Source of the DNA: Listeria valentina
Lineage (GTDB): Bacteria; Bacillota; Bacilli; Lactobacillales; Listeriaceae
DNA: 64,000 bases
Direction: 5' to 3'
Assembly (NCBI RefSeq): GCF_011800755.1
Contig: NZ_JAATJW010000008.1
Coordinates: 1 to 64,000 of the forward strand
A program made the position numbers and the translations under genes. This document shows positions 8,110 to 17,011 of this stretch, in pieces. The first letter of the stretch is position 1. Every line of letters begins with the position of its first letter. A model generated the notes under the pieces. It saw nothing but the letters and a program-made list of their open reading frames with translations, was not told the DNA's origin and made no database searches.

Positions 8110-9591
8110 ATGGCAAAAAAAATCAACAGTTTGCATCTAGCGATTTTCAGTTTTATCTTGTTTGTATTCTACTTTTTTTTATCATATTTGACGCCACTTA
8201 CGCATGATGACTGGACATGGGCAATTCACTTTGGGACAGACCGTCTAGGTGATTGGTTTAAAGACTACAATGGCAGATATTTAGGAAATCTAACAGAAAT
8301 TTTAATTACGCGCTCTAACTTTATTCGCTACTTATTAATGGGGATTTTGGGTTCGGCACTTGTTGTTTTACCCCTACTTATTGCAAGAACCAGCAAGTGG
8401 ACATTAAGCTTCCTGAGCTTTTTCCTCGTGCTTTCAGTTCCGCTTGGCATGTTGAAATCTACTTTTACTTGGGCAGCAGGATTTGCTAATTACAATACAG
8501 CTATATTTTGTATTTTGCTGTATATTTTGATTATCAAAAATGTCTTTTACGATAAAGCACCAAAGTATAGCCCGTTTGTTGTTTGTATAGCTCTTCCATT
8601 AGGAGTTGTCTCGCAACTTTTTGTTGAGCATGCAACTATTTATAATGTGTTTGCGGCGCTATTTATCATCGTATATAGCTTTATGAAGTTTCGCAAATTT
8701 TATTTCTTCCAGGCTTTGTACTTTGTTGGGACGCTTATAGGTGCCGTAATCATGTTCACAAATGGAGCCTATGTGAAAATCTTCAGCGGTGCCGACAATT
8801 ATCGCTCCGTCGAAACAAACCAAGGACTTTTTTCAAGAATCTATGAAGTTTTCTACACGGATATGTATAAGCTGTTCATTATGAACAATATGTGGCTCAA
8901 CATTGTGCTTGCACTCGTGACAATCTTGTTGCTTGTTAAGGCAGGTAGGAACCTTTCAACAGGATTATTGATTTTAAAAAATAGCTTTATCTTTATTTTA
9001 ACCATCTATGCATTTTACGTGCCGATTGTTAAAAATACACTTCATTTAAGCTTTTTTACAAATCCTGTGAAAAACGCAAATTTTGAAGCTTGGCTATCTG
9101 TTTTGTTTTACTTAGTTTTAATTTTAAGTGTCATTCTATTTATTTCGAATCGTAATTTAAAAGTTGAACTTTCCTTTTACTTACTTTCGGCAGCCTTTGT
9201 GTCTGCGCCGCTTTTCTTGATTACGCCAATCGGTGCACGCTGTTTTGTAATTCCGTACCTGATGTTTGTTCTTTATATTATTCGTTTACTCGTTTTTGCT
9301 TATGAATCAGATTGGATTGATTTTTCGAATTGGCTGGTTCCAATTGCTGGGCTAACGATTGTTGTTGCGCTGGCCTATGGTGTTGTTTTCTATCACATCA
9401 AAACTGCCGATAACGAGCGAATGGAAGAAGTGAAGCAACAAGTTAAGAGCGGAGAAAAAGCAGTGACCTTAAAGCGCCTTCCGTACGAGGACTTTTTATG
9501 GAACAGCACGCCGGTTCCGGGGAGTTTCCAAGAAGAGACATTTAAAGTGTATTTTGGAATTCCGAAAGACATAAAATTGATTGTTAAATAA
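8110..9591 (+). CDS. Multi-spanning membrane protein, probable GT-C glycosyltransferase (DUF6056-like)
   Basis: A 493-residue protein with roughly 11-13 membrane helices and a short soluble C-terminus. Right after the first helix is an acidic pair, THDDWTW, then NGRYLGN. An Asp pair in the first outer loop is the usual catalytic site of GT-C enzymes that take sugar from a polyprenyl carrier outside the membrane. Pairing with the upstream polyprenyl-sugar synthase supports decoration of a surface polymer, perhaps teichoic acid. That acceptor is inference. A strong terminator follows directly. Confidence 0.7.
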   Translation: MAKKINSLHLAIFSFILFVFYFFLSYLTPLTHDDWTWAIHFGTDRLGDWFKDYNGRYLGNLTEILITRSNFIRYLLMGILGSALVVLPLLIARTSKWTLSFLSFFLVLSVPLGMLKSTFTWAAGFANYNTAIFCILLYILIIKNVFYDKAPKYSPFVVCIALPLGVVSQLFVEHATIYNVFAALFIIVYSFMKFRKFYFFQALYFVGTLIGAVIMFTNGAYVKIFSGADNYRSVETNQGLFSRIYEVFYTDMYKLFIMNNMWLNIVLALVTILLLVKAGRNLSTGLLILKNSFIFILTIYAFYVPIVKNTLHLSFFTNPVKNANFEAWLSVLFYLVLILSVILFISNRNLKVELSFYLLSAAFVSAPLFLITPIGARCFVIPYLMFVLYIIRLLVFAYESDWIDFSNWLVPIAGLTIVVALAYGVVFYHIKTADNERMEEVKQQVKSGEKAVTLKRLPYEDFLWNSTPVPGSFQEETFKVYFGIPKDIKLIVK

Positions 9592-9599
9592 ATGATAAG

Positions 9600-9659
9600 A
9601 AAACCGCTATGCGTATGTAGACCCGATAATAAAGGGCAATGCACGTATAGCGGTTTTTC
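9600..9659 (+). terminator. Strong intrinsic terminator
   Basis: A 15-bp stem (9600-9614 with 9643-9657, one G-U pair) with a long loop, followed by T's. It closes the two-gene glycosyltransferase unit. Confidence 0.85.
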
Positions 9660-9778
9660 TATGGGCTGATTCCGATATCAGACTAAGGAATGATATAAGA
9701 TTCATTCTACAGCCTTTTTTGGTAATGCTTCATTCCCTTTATAATAAGTTTATCAAATCAAATAAGGGAGCAATAAAA

Positions 9779-10102
9779 ATGAAAAGGGCAATATTTGGAT
9801 TGTTAGCTGCTGTTTTTGTAATCGTGATGGTTTTTATTGAACTAAGTTCACCGTTTGCAGAGGCTTCTGATACATACACAGTTACAATAAAACATTCAGG
9901 TGAAAAAGTTCAGAAAGCAAAGTTTAAAGGCTATATTTTTAAAGAAGAATGTAAAATGCCTTCTGGCAAAACTACACAATTAAAGTTTTATTCAAATGAT
10001 AAGCTAGAAATGAACAAATCATATCGTTTAGTTATTCAAGATAATCAGATGGTTGTTCGTTCAAAAGAGCTTTCAGATATACAGGTTGTTTCATCTAAAT
10101 AA
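9779..10102 (+). CDS. YxeA-family (DUF1093) secreted or membrane-anchored protein
   Basis: A 107-residue protein. Residues 4-24 are a hydrophobic helix followed by FAEASD, so it is either cleaved by signal peptidase or stays as an N-terminal anchor. The small outside domain (YTVTIK near its start, then a hydrophobic beta pattern to the C-terminus) resembles the YxeA family, often linked to peptide-antibiotic stress loci in Firmicutes; the role is unknown. AAGGGAG lies 8 bases before the ATG at 9779, so upstream in-frame codons are not used. A TATAAT at 9740-9745 may be its promoter. Confidence 0.72.
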   Translation: MKRAIFGLLAAVFVIVMVFIELSSPFAEASDTYTVTIKHSGEKVQKAKFKGYIFKEECKMPSGKTTQLKFYSNDKLEMNKSYRLVIQDNQMVVRSKELSDIQVVSSK

Positions 10103-10126
10103 TAAAAAGAAATGAGGAGATTGATT

Positions 10127-10327
10127 ATGAATAACTTTTGGAAATACTTTTTAACAGTTGTTTTAGCACTTATTGGTTTAAATATCGTTTTAAAATTTAT
10201 TGGGATCACTTTACACTTCCTGTTCCCAATTCTGATTTTGGCAGGGATTATCTTCTTACTCTATAAATTGTGGTCTGGAGATACTCGTAAAAACCATAAA
10301 AATGGACGAGACCCCTATGAGTATTAA
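10127..10327 (+). CDS. Small two-helix membrane protein, unknown function
   Basis: A 66-residue protein that I do not recognise. Two hydrophobic segments (about 5-24 and 28-50) are followed by a basic, Asn-rich tail ending DPYEY. GAGGAGA (10114-10120) places the start at the ATG of 10127 rather than the ATG at 10112, which overlaps that site. It is 24 bp from the YxeA-like gene, so the two are probably co-transcribed and may act together at the membrane. Confidence 0.65.
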   Translation: MNNFWKYFLTVVLALIGLNIVLKFIGITLHFLFPILILAGIIFLLYKLWSGDTRKNHKNGRDPYEY

Positions 10328-10360
10328 TATCGCTTAAAAAGCTCCCTAGCTTTTCATATA

Positions 10361-10397
10361 AAAAAACGAGACTTTCCCCAAAGAGTCTCGTTTTTTG
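10361..10397 (+). terminator. Intrinsic terminator
   Basis: AAAAACGAGACT pairs with AGTCTCGTTTTT around a 10-base loop and is followed by T's. It ends the YxeA-like two-gene unit. Confidence 0.88.
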
Positions 10398-10451
10398 TTT
10401 GAAGTAAAAGAAGATAAGGAAAAGAGAAAGAAACAAGAGAGTTGGGTAAAT

Positions 10452-10523
10452 ATGAAAAAACAAATCTTCTTTTTAATAGCTATATTTTGCTTACTTTGGT
10501 TTAAACCTAAAAAAGTAAAGTGA
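10452..10523 (+). CDS. Possible 23-residue membrane peptide
   Basis: A short frame encoding Met-Lys-Lys-Gln, then a 13-residue hydrophobic stretch and a Lys-rich end, the profile of a tiny membrane peptide. The upstream ribosome site is weak (GAGAG followed by GGG) and no promoter is obvious after the preceding terminator. It may be chance. Confidence 0.22.
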   Translation: MKKQIFFLIAIFCLLWFKPKKVK

Positions 10524-10585
10524 AAAAACAGATTTGAAGCTAAACGGCGATTTTAAGGGATTTGCTCCCATAGATAGGCTGGGTG

Positions 10586-10594
10586 TGCTATAAT
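10586..10594 (+). promoter_or_regulatory. Extended -10 promoter for lipL
   Basis: TGCTATAAT is a consensus extended -10 element, 31 bases before the GTG start of lipL. No clear -35 box is visible. Confidence 0.6.
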
Positions 10595-10625
10595 AGCAAA
10601 AAAGAAAAGTAGAGGAGTTTGCACC

Positions 10626-11462
10626 GTGATTTTATTGGAAGAAGACTTGCTTAAGCAACCGAAGTGGCGATTTATTGACCAAACGATTGTAAATCCTGCT
10701 TTTAGTGCGCTCGAGTCCTACGCCACAGATGATACACTTTGTCGAACTGTTGGAAAAAAAGATAGTCCACCAACTTTACGTGCATGGGTTCATGAAAAAA
10801 CGATTTCGTTAGGAATTCAAGATACTAAGCTTCCTAAGTTGCAAGAAGGCATCGCGTTTTTGAAAGAAGCAGGCTATCAAGTCGTTTTGCGTAATTCTGG
10901 AGGACTTGCAGTTGTATTAGACCAAGGCGTTTTAAATTTATCTCTTATTTTACCAGACGTAGAACGTGGTATTGCGATTGATCGTGGTTACGAAACCATG
11001 TTCACATTAATTAAAGATATGTTTGCTGATTTTGGTCAAGTCATTGAAGCGCGTGAAATTGAACATTCTTACTGCCCGGGAAGTTATGATTTAAGCATTG
11101 AAGGACGAAAATTTGCTGGGATTGCGCAAAGACGCATGGCGAAAGGTATTTCTGTACAAATCTATCTTGCTGTAAATGGAAACCAAGATGAGCGCTCAGC
11201 TCTTATTCGCGAGTTTTATCAGAGAAGTGGAAAAGGTTTGCAAGAAAAATATAAATTCCCAGATGTTGATCCAAAAGTGATGGGAACTTTATCTGGATCG
11301 TTAGAACAAGAATTAACAATCAATGATGTTGTCCTACGTTTGCTTAACAGTCTACGTTATTATGCGGGAGAACTTTACTCAAGCGCATTAACCGCTGAGG
11401 AACTTGACTTGCTCCCCCAATATTTTGAACGCATCATCCAACGCAACGGAAAAATCAAGTGA
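10626..11462 (+). CDS. lipL: Octanoyl-[GcvH]:protein N-octanoyltransferase
   Basis: A 278-residue cytosolic amidotransferase that moves octanoyl or lipoyl groups from GcvH to the E2 subunits of 2-oxo acid dehydrogenases. The fold is the BPL/LplA/LipB type (about 35-225). The nucleophile is Cys150 in SYCPGSYDLS, exactly the residue number known for B. subtilis LipL, followed by FAGIAQRR with the conserved lysine just before it. Start GTG with AGAGGAG 8 bases upstream. It is followed by the HD hydrolase gene 17 bp later, as in L. monocytogenes. Confidence 0.93.
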   Translation: MILLEEDLLKQPKWRFIDQTIVNPAFSALESYATDDTLCRTVGKKDSPPTLRAWVHEKTISLGIQDTKLPKLQEGIAFLKEAGYQVVLRNSGGLAVVLDQGVLNLSLILPDVERGIAIDRGYETMFTLIKDMFADFGQVIEAREIEHSYCPGSYDLSIEGRKFAGIAQRRMAKGISVQIYLAVNGNQDERSALIREFYQRSGKGLQEKYKFPDVDPKVMGTLSGSLEQELTINDVVLRLLNSLRYYAGELYSSALTAEELDLLPQYFERIIQRNGKIK

Positions 11463-11479
11463 AGGGAATGTGACGAAAT

Positions 11480-12793
11480 TTGAGTTACTTACAACAAAAG
11501 GTGCCTGAAGGAAAAGTATTCAAAGACCCAGTCCATGGACTTGTGCATGTAAAAGATCAAATTATTTGGGATCTCATTGCAACAAAAGAATTTCAGCGCT
11601 TGCGTCGGATTCGTCAGTTGGGAACAACTTCACTCACTTTTCATGGTGCTGAGCATAGTAGATTCAATCATTCTCTAGGGGTCTATGAGATCGTTAGACA
11701 AATTTTAGACGTTACTTTTGCCGAAGATACCTTTGATGAAACAGAACGGGCTACAGCGCTTTGTGCGGCTCTTTTGCACGACCTTGGACATGGCCCGTTT
11801 TCGCATGCATTTGAGAAAGTGTTTCACACAGATCATGAGGAATTCACACAAAATATTATTACGGGAAAATCGGAAGTAAGAGACGTACTCATGCGTGCTG
11901 GGAAAGACTTTCCGTTTCTTGTTGCTTCGGTTATTAACAAAACGCATCCAAATCAAACGCTCGTAAAGCTGATTTCAAGCCAACTTGACGCTGACCGAAT
12001 GGACTATTTGCTTCGAGACGCTTACTATACAGGCGTGAGCTATGGAAAATTTGATTTGGAGCGGATTCTGCGAGTTTTACGGCCAAGTCCTGACAGCAAT
12101 GGCGTGATTATTAAAGAATCAGGTATGCACGCGGTCGAGGATTATTTGATGAGCCGCTATCAAATGTACCAGCAAGTTTATTTCCATCCTGTTAGTCGAA
12201 GCGGTGAAGTGCTTTTATGGAAGATCTTAGACCGAGCAAAATCGCTTTATCAAGAAGGATATGAGTTTGCTGTTACACCAAATGAAGTTTTACCGTTTTT
12301 CTGTGAAAATGTGACGCTTGAAGAATATTTAGCGTTAGATGATTCTATTTTAATGTTTTATTTTTCGATTTGGCAAAAAGAAGAAGATGAGATTTTGCGA
12401 GACTTGTGCAATCGGTTTTTAACAAGGCGCTTGCTACATTATGTTGACTATGAACCGTCACAAGATCAAGCCTTTTACAATCAAATGAAGGGATTACTAG
12501 AAAAAGCAGATGTTGATCCTTCTTACTATCTTGTGATTGATTACTCCTCGGATCTGCCATATGACCTTTATAAACCGGGAGCAAGCACTGGAAAGTCACC
12601 GATTCAGCTTCTGATGCGAAATGGTGAGTTGCGCGAGCTTTCAACAGAATCCCCCGTTGTAGAATCAATCGGAGGTAAAATTCGAACGGATATCAAGTTG
12701 TATTTCCCACTTGATTTCATTGAAAATGGACGGATTCCAATTGACGTGGCGAAAGAAATGGCGTCGCTCATCCATAAAAAAGAGATGCAATAA
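11480..12793 (+). CDS. HD-domain phosphohydrolase (YwfO family)
   Basis: A 437-residue protein of the dGTPase-like HD superfamily. The metal site is built from His in GAEHSRFNHSLGV, the HD pair in LLHDLGHGPFSH, and a later Asp in LDADRMDYLLRD. The B. subtilis homologue YwfO is a nucleotide-triphosphohydrolase-like protein; the exact substrate here is open. The start is TTG, with AAGGGA about 12 bases upstream, a longer spacing than usual. It runs with lipL and ends in a terminator. Confidence 0.85.
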   Translation: MSYLQQKVPEGKVFKDPVHGLVHVKDQIIWDLIATKEFQRLRRIRQLGTTSLTFHGAEHSRFNHSLGVYEIVRQILDVTFAEDTFDETERATALCAALLHDLGHGPFSHAFEKVFHTDHEEFTQNIITGKSEVRDVLMRAGKDFPFLVASVINKTHPNQTLVKLISSQLDADRMDYLLRDAYYTGVSYGKFDLERILRVLRPSPDSNGVIIKESGMHAVEDYLMSRYQMYQQVYFHPVSRSGEVLLWKILDRAKSLYQEGYEFAVTPNEVLPFFCENVTLEEYLALDDSILMFYFSIWQKEEDEILRDLCNRFLTRRLLHYVDYEPSQDQAFYNQMKGLLEKADVDPSYYLVIDYSSDLPYDLYKPGASTGKSPIQLLMRNGELRELSTESPVVESIGGKIRTDIKLYFPLDFIENGRIPIDVAKEMASLIHKKEMQ

Positions 12794-12794
12794 A

Positions 12795-12820
12795 AAACCT
12801 TGCCACTCGTGGCAAGGTTT
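12795..12820. terminator. Bidirectional intrinsic terminator
   Basis: A perfect 11-bp stem AAACCTTGCCA/TGGCAAGGTTT with loop CTCG lies between convergent genes. The A-run at its left gives a good T-tract on the minus strand, so it mainly serves the tautomerase gene and secondarily the HD gene. Confidence 0.88.
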
Positions 12821-12825
12821 GGTGA

Positions 12826-13011
12826 TTACAAGTCTGAGCTGCGGATACCCGCAACACCGTAATCGGTTTTCTTCATTTCTTCTAATACAACGTGAATTTT
12901 CTCTTTAGGCGCATTTAAGTCAGCTGAGACGACATCTGTCACATTTTTTACGAGTGCTTTTTTTTGGTCGTCACTTCTGCCTTCTAGAAATTTAATGGTT
13001 ACAATCGGCAT
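12826..13011 (-). CDS. 4-oxalocrotonate tautomerase-family enzyme
   Basis: A 61-residue protein of the small tautomerase superfamily. In this family Pro1, exposed after Met removal, is the catalytic base. The frame contains an upstream GTG at 13020, but the ATG at 13011 is directly followed by a Pro codon (Met-Pro-Ile-Val-Thr), so I take that as the start; GAGGTGA lies just upstream. Charged residues follow, including an Arg in the LEGRSDDQK stretch. The physiological substrate is unknown; B. subtilis YwhB is the nearest named relative. Confidence 0.88.
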   Translation of the reverse strand: MPIVTIKFLEGRSDDQKKALVKNVTDVVSADLNAPKEKIHVVLEEMKKTDYGVAGIRSSDL

Positions 13012-13084
13012 GGTTATCACCTCTGCTATTATTTGGATAGTGCCATTATAATATAAATTTTAGGGAAACGAAAGGAATAATTGA

Positions 13085-13741
13085 ATGAGTAACTTTTTAG
13101 CTTACCCACTTGAGACGCTCCCATATGTCCTTGTCTCAATTTTAATTGCATTTACGGTCCATGAATGGGCTCATGCTTTTACAGCGCTATTGTTTGGCGA
13201 TGATACAGCCAAAAAAGAAGGGCGCCTCTCTCCAAATCCCTTTGTACATGTAGATCTTATCGGGCTATTGATGGTCATTTTAGTTGGATTTGGTTGGGCC
13301 AAACCCACGCCGGTTAATCGGTTTAAATTAAAAAAGCGTCGCTTAGGGAGCATTCTAGTTTCACTTGCCGGTCCGATCAGCAATTTATTGTTAGCTTTTA
13401 TTGCGATGGGCATTTTCGTGTTTCTCGCTAGCCATGATAATTCTATTTTAAATGGAGCGATTTGGCCTAACTTTTTCACGATTTTTATTCAATTAAATTT
13501 AGTGCTATTTGTGTTTAATTTAATTCCATTTCCACCGCTTGATGGCTATCAAATTGTACTTGAATTTCTGCCAATGCGTTTCCGTGAAAAAATTGCGCCA
13601 CTTGAGCAATATGCCTTTTTAATCTTTCTTATCATCGTGCTAACCCCGTTATATAATTTTACCATTGGGCCAATTTTTAGGACGGTAATCCCATTTTTCA
13701 TCAATAGCATGACGGGATTCTATCAAGGAATTTTCTTCTAG
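13085..13741 (+). CDS. Site-2-type metalloprotease-like membrane protein (M50B, YwhC-like)
   Basis: A 218-residue membrane protein with about five to six helices. The zinc-binding HEWAH (His26-Glu27, His30) lies in the first helix. A later NLIPFPPLDGYQ matches the family's NPxPxLDG motif that brings the third ligand, so an intact active site is predicted. Such proteins cut other membrane proteins inside the bilayer; the substrate is unknown. AAAGGAA before the ATG. Not clustered with an anti-sigma factor or a pheromone gene. Confidence 0.87.
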   Translation: MSNFLAYPLETLPYVLVSILIAFTVHEWAHAFTALLFGDDTAKKEGRLSPNPFVHVDLIGLLMVILVGFGWAKPTPVNRFKLKKRRLGSILVSLAGPISNLLLAFIAMGIFVFLASHDNSILNGAIWPNFFTIFIQLNLVLFVFNLIPFPPLDGYQIVLEFLPMRFREKIAPLEQYAFLIFLIIVLTPLYNFTIGPIFRTVIPFFINSMTGFYQGIFF

Positions 13742-13746
13742 GTGAT

Positions 13747-13775
13747 TTGCTTTTCTGTGCTTTTTTTTCTATAAT
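13747..13775 (+). promoter_or_regulatory. SigA-type promoter for ywiB-argS
   Basis: TTGCTT at 13747-13752 and TATAAT at 13770-13775 are separated by 17 bp. The start of transcription would be about 13782, 33 bases before the ATG. Confidence 0.7.
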
Positions 13776-13814
13776 ATAGTACGTCTACACTTCTCTTCGA
13801 AAGGAATCTGAAGG

Positions 13815-14261
13815 ATGGTAAAAGAACGTAAGTCGGTAAGAATTCAAATTACCAATCTAGTACGGCAAATGGATGCTCTGGAAAAAACGGAAATCACTGT
13901 TCCAGGCGTTTTTTATCGTGACGAGGGGAATATTTATCTCCAATACGAGGAACAGCAAGTGGAAGGGAAAATCCGCTCGGTTCTTAAAGTTTCAGAAACA
14001 GAGCTTCTTTTGTTAAGAAATGGCGCGGTTAATATGCGTCTACACTTTTTTAAAGATAAAAGTAGAAGTACAGCTTCGGTTGAGTCTGGTGCTGGCAAGT
14101 TTTTGTTTGAATCGGAACTGGTCGGCTATAGCGAAGCGTTCAGTCAAGATGCGGCACAAGGAGAAGTAGCATTTCAGTATGACTTGCTGAGTGCAGGAAC
14201 CTATGTGGGTTCATATGAGGTAACGATGCGGATAGAGGAGGACCCAAATGAATTTAATTAA
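13815..14261 (+). CDS. DUF1934 (YwiB-like) beta-barrel protein
   Basis: A 148-residue cytosolic protein with alternating hydrophobic and polar beta strands, as expected for the calycin-like DUF1934 fold. No catalytic motif is visible and the function is unknown. It overlaps the start of argS by 14 bases, so translation is coupled. The ywiB-argS neighbourhood is conserved in B. subtilis, which supports the assignment more than the sequence itself does. Confidence 0.8.
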   Translation: MVKERKSVRIQITNLVRQMDALEKTEITVPGVFYRDEGNIYLQYEEQQVEGKIRSVLKVSETELLLLRNGAVNMRLHFFKDKSRSTASVESGAGKFLFESELVGYSEAFSQDAAQGEVAFQYDLLSAGTYVGSYEVTMRIEEDPNEFN

Positions 14262-15918
14262 AGAAACACAGGAGAATTTGATTGGACAAATTAAGCAAGC
14301 TGTTCTAAAAGCAACTGGAATTAGTGAAGCTGATGTACCAGAAATTCTTCTTGAAGTACCAAAGGAAAAATCGCATGGTGACTATTCGACAAACATTGCG
14401 ATGCAGCTTGCTCGTGTTGCCAAAAAAGCACCAAGAGCAATTGCCGAAAGTATTATCCAAGAGTTTGATACGGAAAGCTCACAAATCGAAAAAATTGAAA
14501 TTGCGGGCCCTGGGTTCATCAACTTTTTCTTAGATAACCGTTATTTAACGAAAGTCATCCCTGCTGTTCTTGCGGAGAGTGAGGCTTACGGGCAGTCTGA
14601 TTTTGGTAAGAAGGAACGGATTCAAATTGAATTTGTTTCGGCGAATCCAACTGGGGATTTACATTTAGGCCACGCGCGCGGTGCTGCAATTGGCGATTCT
14701 CTTGCGAATATTATGGATATGGCCGGCTTTGACGTTGAACGCGAATATTATGTGAATGATGCCGGGAACCAAATTCAAAATCTGGTGCTTTCTGCTGAAG
14801 CGCGTTATTTTGAAGCTTTGGGCATTGACAAGCCTTTTCCAGAAGATGGTTACCACGGAAAAGATATTATCGAACTTGGGAAAGAACTTGCAGGCAAATA
14901 CGGCGATAAGTATGTGGATGCAAGCGAGGAAGAACGTCGTGATGTATTCCGGAAGGATGCGCTAGCGTTTGAAACAGCGAAACTTAAAGCGGATTTGGAT
15001 GAGTTTCGGGTTCACTTTGACAGCTGGTTTAGTGAAACCTCGCTTTATGAAAATAATAAAATTTTGCCGACGCTTGAAAAGTTACGCGAAAATGGTTATG
15101 TGTTCGAACAAGATGGTGCAACATGGCTTCGAACTACGGACTTTGGGGATGATAAAGATCGAGTGCTGATTAAATCAGATGGAAGCTATACTTATTTCTT
15201 CCCGGATATTGCTTATCATTTAGATAAGTTAAATCGTGGCTTCGATATTTTAATTGATGTCTGGGGAGCTGACCATCATGGTTATATCCCACGGATGCGC
15301 GCTGCGATTGAAGCACTTGGATATAAACCAAGTCAACTTGAAGTAGAGATCATTCAGCTGGTTCATCTTTATGAAAATGGTGAGCAAGTGAAAATGAGTA
15401 AGCGAACAGGGAAATCTGTTACGATGCGCGACTTGATTGAAGAAGTAGGGCTAGATGCAACAAGATACTTTTTCGCAATGCGGAGTTCGGATACGCATAT
15501 GAATTTTGATATGGGACTTGCGAAGTCAACTTCAAATGAAAATCCGGTTTATTATGTGCAATATGCCCATGCTAGGATCGCAAGTATTTTACGTTCTGGT
15601 GAAGAAAAAGGCATCCAAGTTTCCGATCAAGCGGATGTGTCGTTGCTTACGTCAGCTGTCGAATTCGATCTCTTAAAAGTTATTGGAGATTTCCCAGATG
15701 TCGTTGCTGAAGCTGCTTCGAAAAGAGCGCCACATCGTATTGTGAGATTCTTAAATGATCTCGCTTCGGCGTTCCACCGCTTCTATAATACAAATAAAGT
15801 ATTGGATGAAGAAAATGTTCCGCTTACAAAAGCGCGTTTAGCTTTAATTAAAGCGGCGAAGATCAACCTGAAAAATGGCTTGAAATTACTTGGAGTTGAA
15901 GCTCCGGAAAAAATGTAA
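14248..15918 (+). CDS. argS: Arginyl-tRNA synthetase
   Basis: A 556-residue class I synthetase that charges tRNA-Arg. In order: the Arg-specific N-terminal additional domain (about 1-100), the catalytic Rossmann core with [13 protein letters not shown] (HIGH motif) near residue 130, [11 protein letters not shown] (KMSKS loop) near 385, and the anticodon-binding DALR domain at the C-terminus. Length is normal for the family. GAGGAGG overlaps the end of ywiB. rpoE follows after about 400 bp that contain a small membrane ORF. Confidence 0.97.
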   Translation: MNLIKETQENLIGQIKQAVLKATGISEADVPEILLEVPKEKSHGDYSTNIAMQLARVAKKAPRAIAESIIQEFDTESSQIEKIEIAGPGFINFFLDNRYLTKVIPAVLAESEAYGQSDFGKKERIQIEFVSANPTGDLHLGHARGAAIGDSLANIMDMAGFDVEREYYVNDAGNQIQNLVLSAEARYFEALGIDKPFPEDGYHGKDIIELGKELAGKYGDKYVDASEEERRDVFRKDALAFETAKLKADLDEFRVHFDSWFSETSLYENNKILPTLEKLRENGYVFEQDGATWLRTTDFGDDKDRVLIKSDGSYTYFFPDIAYHLDKLNRGFDILIDVWGADHHGYIPRMRAAIEALGYKPSQLEVEIIQLVHLYENGEQVKMSKRTGKSVTMRDLIEEVGLDATRYFFAMRSSDTHMNFDMGLAKSTSNENPVYYVQYAHARIASILRSGEEKGIQVSDQADVSLLTSAVEFDLLKVIGDFPDVVAEAASKRAPHRIVRFLNDLASAFHRFYNTNKVLDEENVPLTKARLALIKAAKINLKNGLKLLGVEAPEKM

Positions 15919-16058
15919 TTAGGTGCAAAGACAAGAGGAGAAAAGCTTCTTTCATGGCTTTTGCCTTCTAAGTCTGTCAATGCTGGTTATTGACGGAAGA
16001 AATAAAATGTTTTAAAGTTAAACAGACAGAGGCATTTTAATGACGGGGAGAGCAATAA

Positions 16059-16208
16059 ATGAAGCGAATCATTATATTAACGCTGCTTTTCGTGTTTCTG
16101 TGCGTCGCAATCTATGTTCTCTATAATTTTCAACTTGGATCGATTCCGATCTTACTGATGGCAGTCTTATTCTTTTACATTGGCTACCAAATTGTAAAGC
16201 GAAGTTGA
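16059..16208 (+). CDS. Small two-helix membrane protein (49 residues)
   Basis: The frame starts at ATG with GGGGAG 9 bases upstream. It encodes Met-Lys-Arg, a hydrophobic helix (about 4-22), a short loop with QLGSIP, a second helix (about 29-44) and a Lys-Arg-Ser end. The profile and ribosome site are those of a real small membrane protein. It lies between argS and rpoE. I know no function. Confidence 0.65.
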   Translation: MKRIIILTLLFVFLCVAIYVLYNFQLGSIPILLMAVLFFYIGYQIVKRS

Positions 16209-16217
16209 ATTTTCGGA

Positions 16218-16246
16218 TTGTGCTTGCGTCTAGTAACATGTAAAAT
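16218..16246 (+). promoter_or_regulatory. SigA-type promoter for rpoE
   Basis: TTGTGC at 16218-16223 and TAAAAT at 16241-16246 are separated by 17 bp. It is placed just after the small membrane ORF and about 75 bases before the rpoE start. Confidence 0.55.
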
Positions 16247-16326
16247 AGTGAAATGAGATAAAAGTTGAATAGATGAGTTGAAAAAGTCATTGAAGCGAAA
16301 ACGTGTGAGGAAAGGGCGTGCCAACT

Positions 16327-16875
16327 TTGGATTTAAGTAAGTTAACGCAAGAAGAACGGAAAGAAGTCTCACTAATTGAGGTCGCACATTATGTGTTAGA
16401 AGAAAAACGTGAAGTTATTAGTTTTCAAGAACTAGTTACAGAAATTGAGAAATTTTTAGGCGTTTCAAATGACGAAATGAAGGAGCGCCTTGTTCAGTTT
16501 TATACGGACATGAACATTGATGGAAACTTTATTTCGCTAGGTAATAATACGTGGGGACTTCGTGCTTGGTATCCAATCGATGCAATTGACGAAGAAGTTC
16601 AAACACATTCAGCACCGAAGAAAAAACGTAAAAAAGATCAAGATGATGATGACGAAGAAGATGAAGAATTAGATGATCTTATGGATGATGACATCGAGTA
16701 CGAAGAAGAAGATGTGGTTGAGGAACTTGGGGAAGAAGAAGTTTCACTTTCTGACGGCTTAGTTGATGAAGACGAAGACATGGATGATCATTTACCAGAC
16801 GGTATCGAAGGGGATCTCGCAACGGTAGAAGATGATTATAGCGATGGTGACTACACAGAAGATCCAGAAGAGTAA
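16327..16875 (+). CDS. rpoE: RNA polymerase delta subunit
   Basis: About 182 residues. The N-terminal HARE-HTH domain (about 1-90, with LVQFYTDMNIDGNFISLG and WGLRAWYP) binds RNA polymerase. A basic patch of lysines and arginines follows, then a long Asp/Glu tail. Delta raises polymerase recycling and promoter selectivity in Firmicutes. I chose TTG at 16327 because GGAAAGGG is about 10 bases upstream and the result begins Met-Asp-Leu as I recall for Listeria; a GTG at 16318 is nearly on top of the ribosome site. A perfect terminator follows. Confidence 0.93.
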   Translation: MDLSKLTQEERKEVSLIEVAHYVLEEKREVISFQELVTEIEKFLGVSNDEMKERLVQFYTDMNIDGNFISLGNNTWGLRAWYPIDAIDEEVQTHSAPKKKRKKDQDDDDEEDEELDDLMDDDIEYEEEDVVEELGEEEVSLSDGLVDEDEDMDDHLPDGIEGDLATVEDDYSDGDYTEDPEE

Positions 16876-16881
16876 TCGAAG

Positions 16882-16916
16882 AAAAAACCAGCTGAAAACT
16901 TTTCAGCTGGTTTTTT
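16882..16916 (+). terminator. Strong intrinsic terminator
   Basis: AAAAAACCAGCTGAAAA pairs perfectly with its complement around a minimal loop, with a T-run at the end. It separates rpoE from the pyrG leader. Confidence 0.92.
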
Positions 16917-16975
16917 CGAAGGCTTTAGCAAGCGGCTTTCTGCTTGTTAGCTTGGAACTTTGCTGAAAGAAAAGC

Positions 16976-17004
16976 TTGACTTATTTGGGTTTCAACTGTA
17001 GTAT
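16976..17004 (+). promoter_or_regulatory. pyrG promoter
   Basis: TTGACT at 16976-16981 and TAGTAT at 16999-17004 are 17 bp apart. Seven bases later the sequence is GGGCTCCC, so the transcript is expected to begin with GGGC at 17012, the initiation sequence known for CTP-sensing pyrG leaders. Confidence 0.8.
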
Positions 17005-17011
17005 TTTAATT

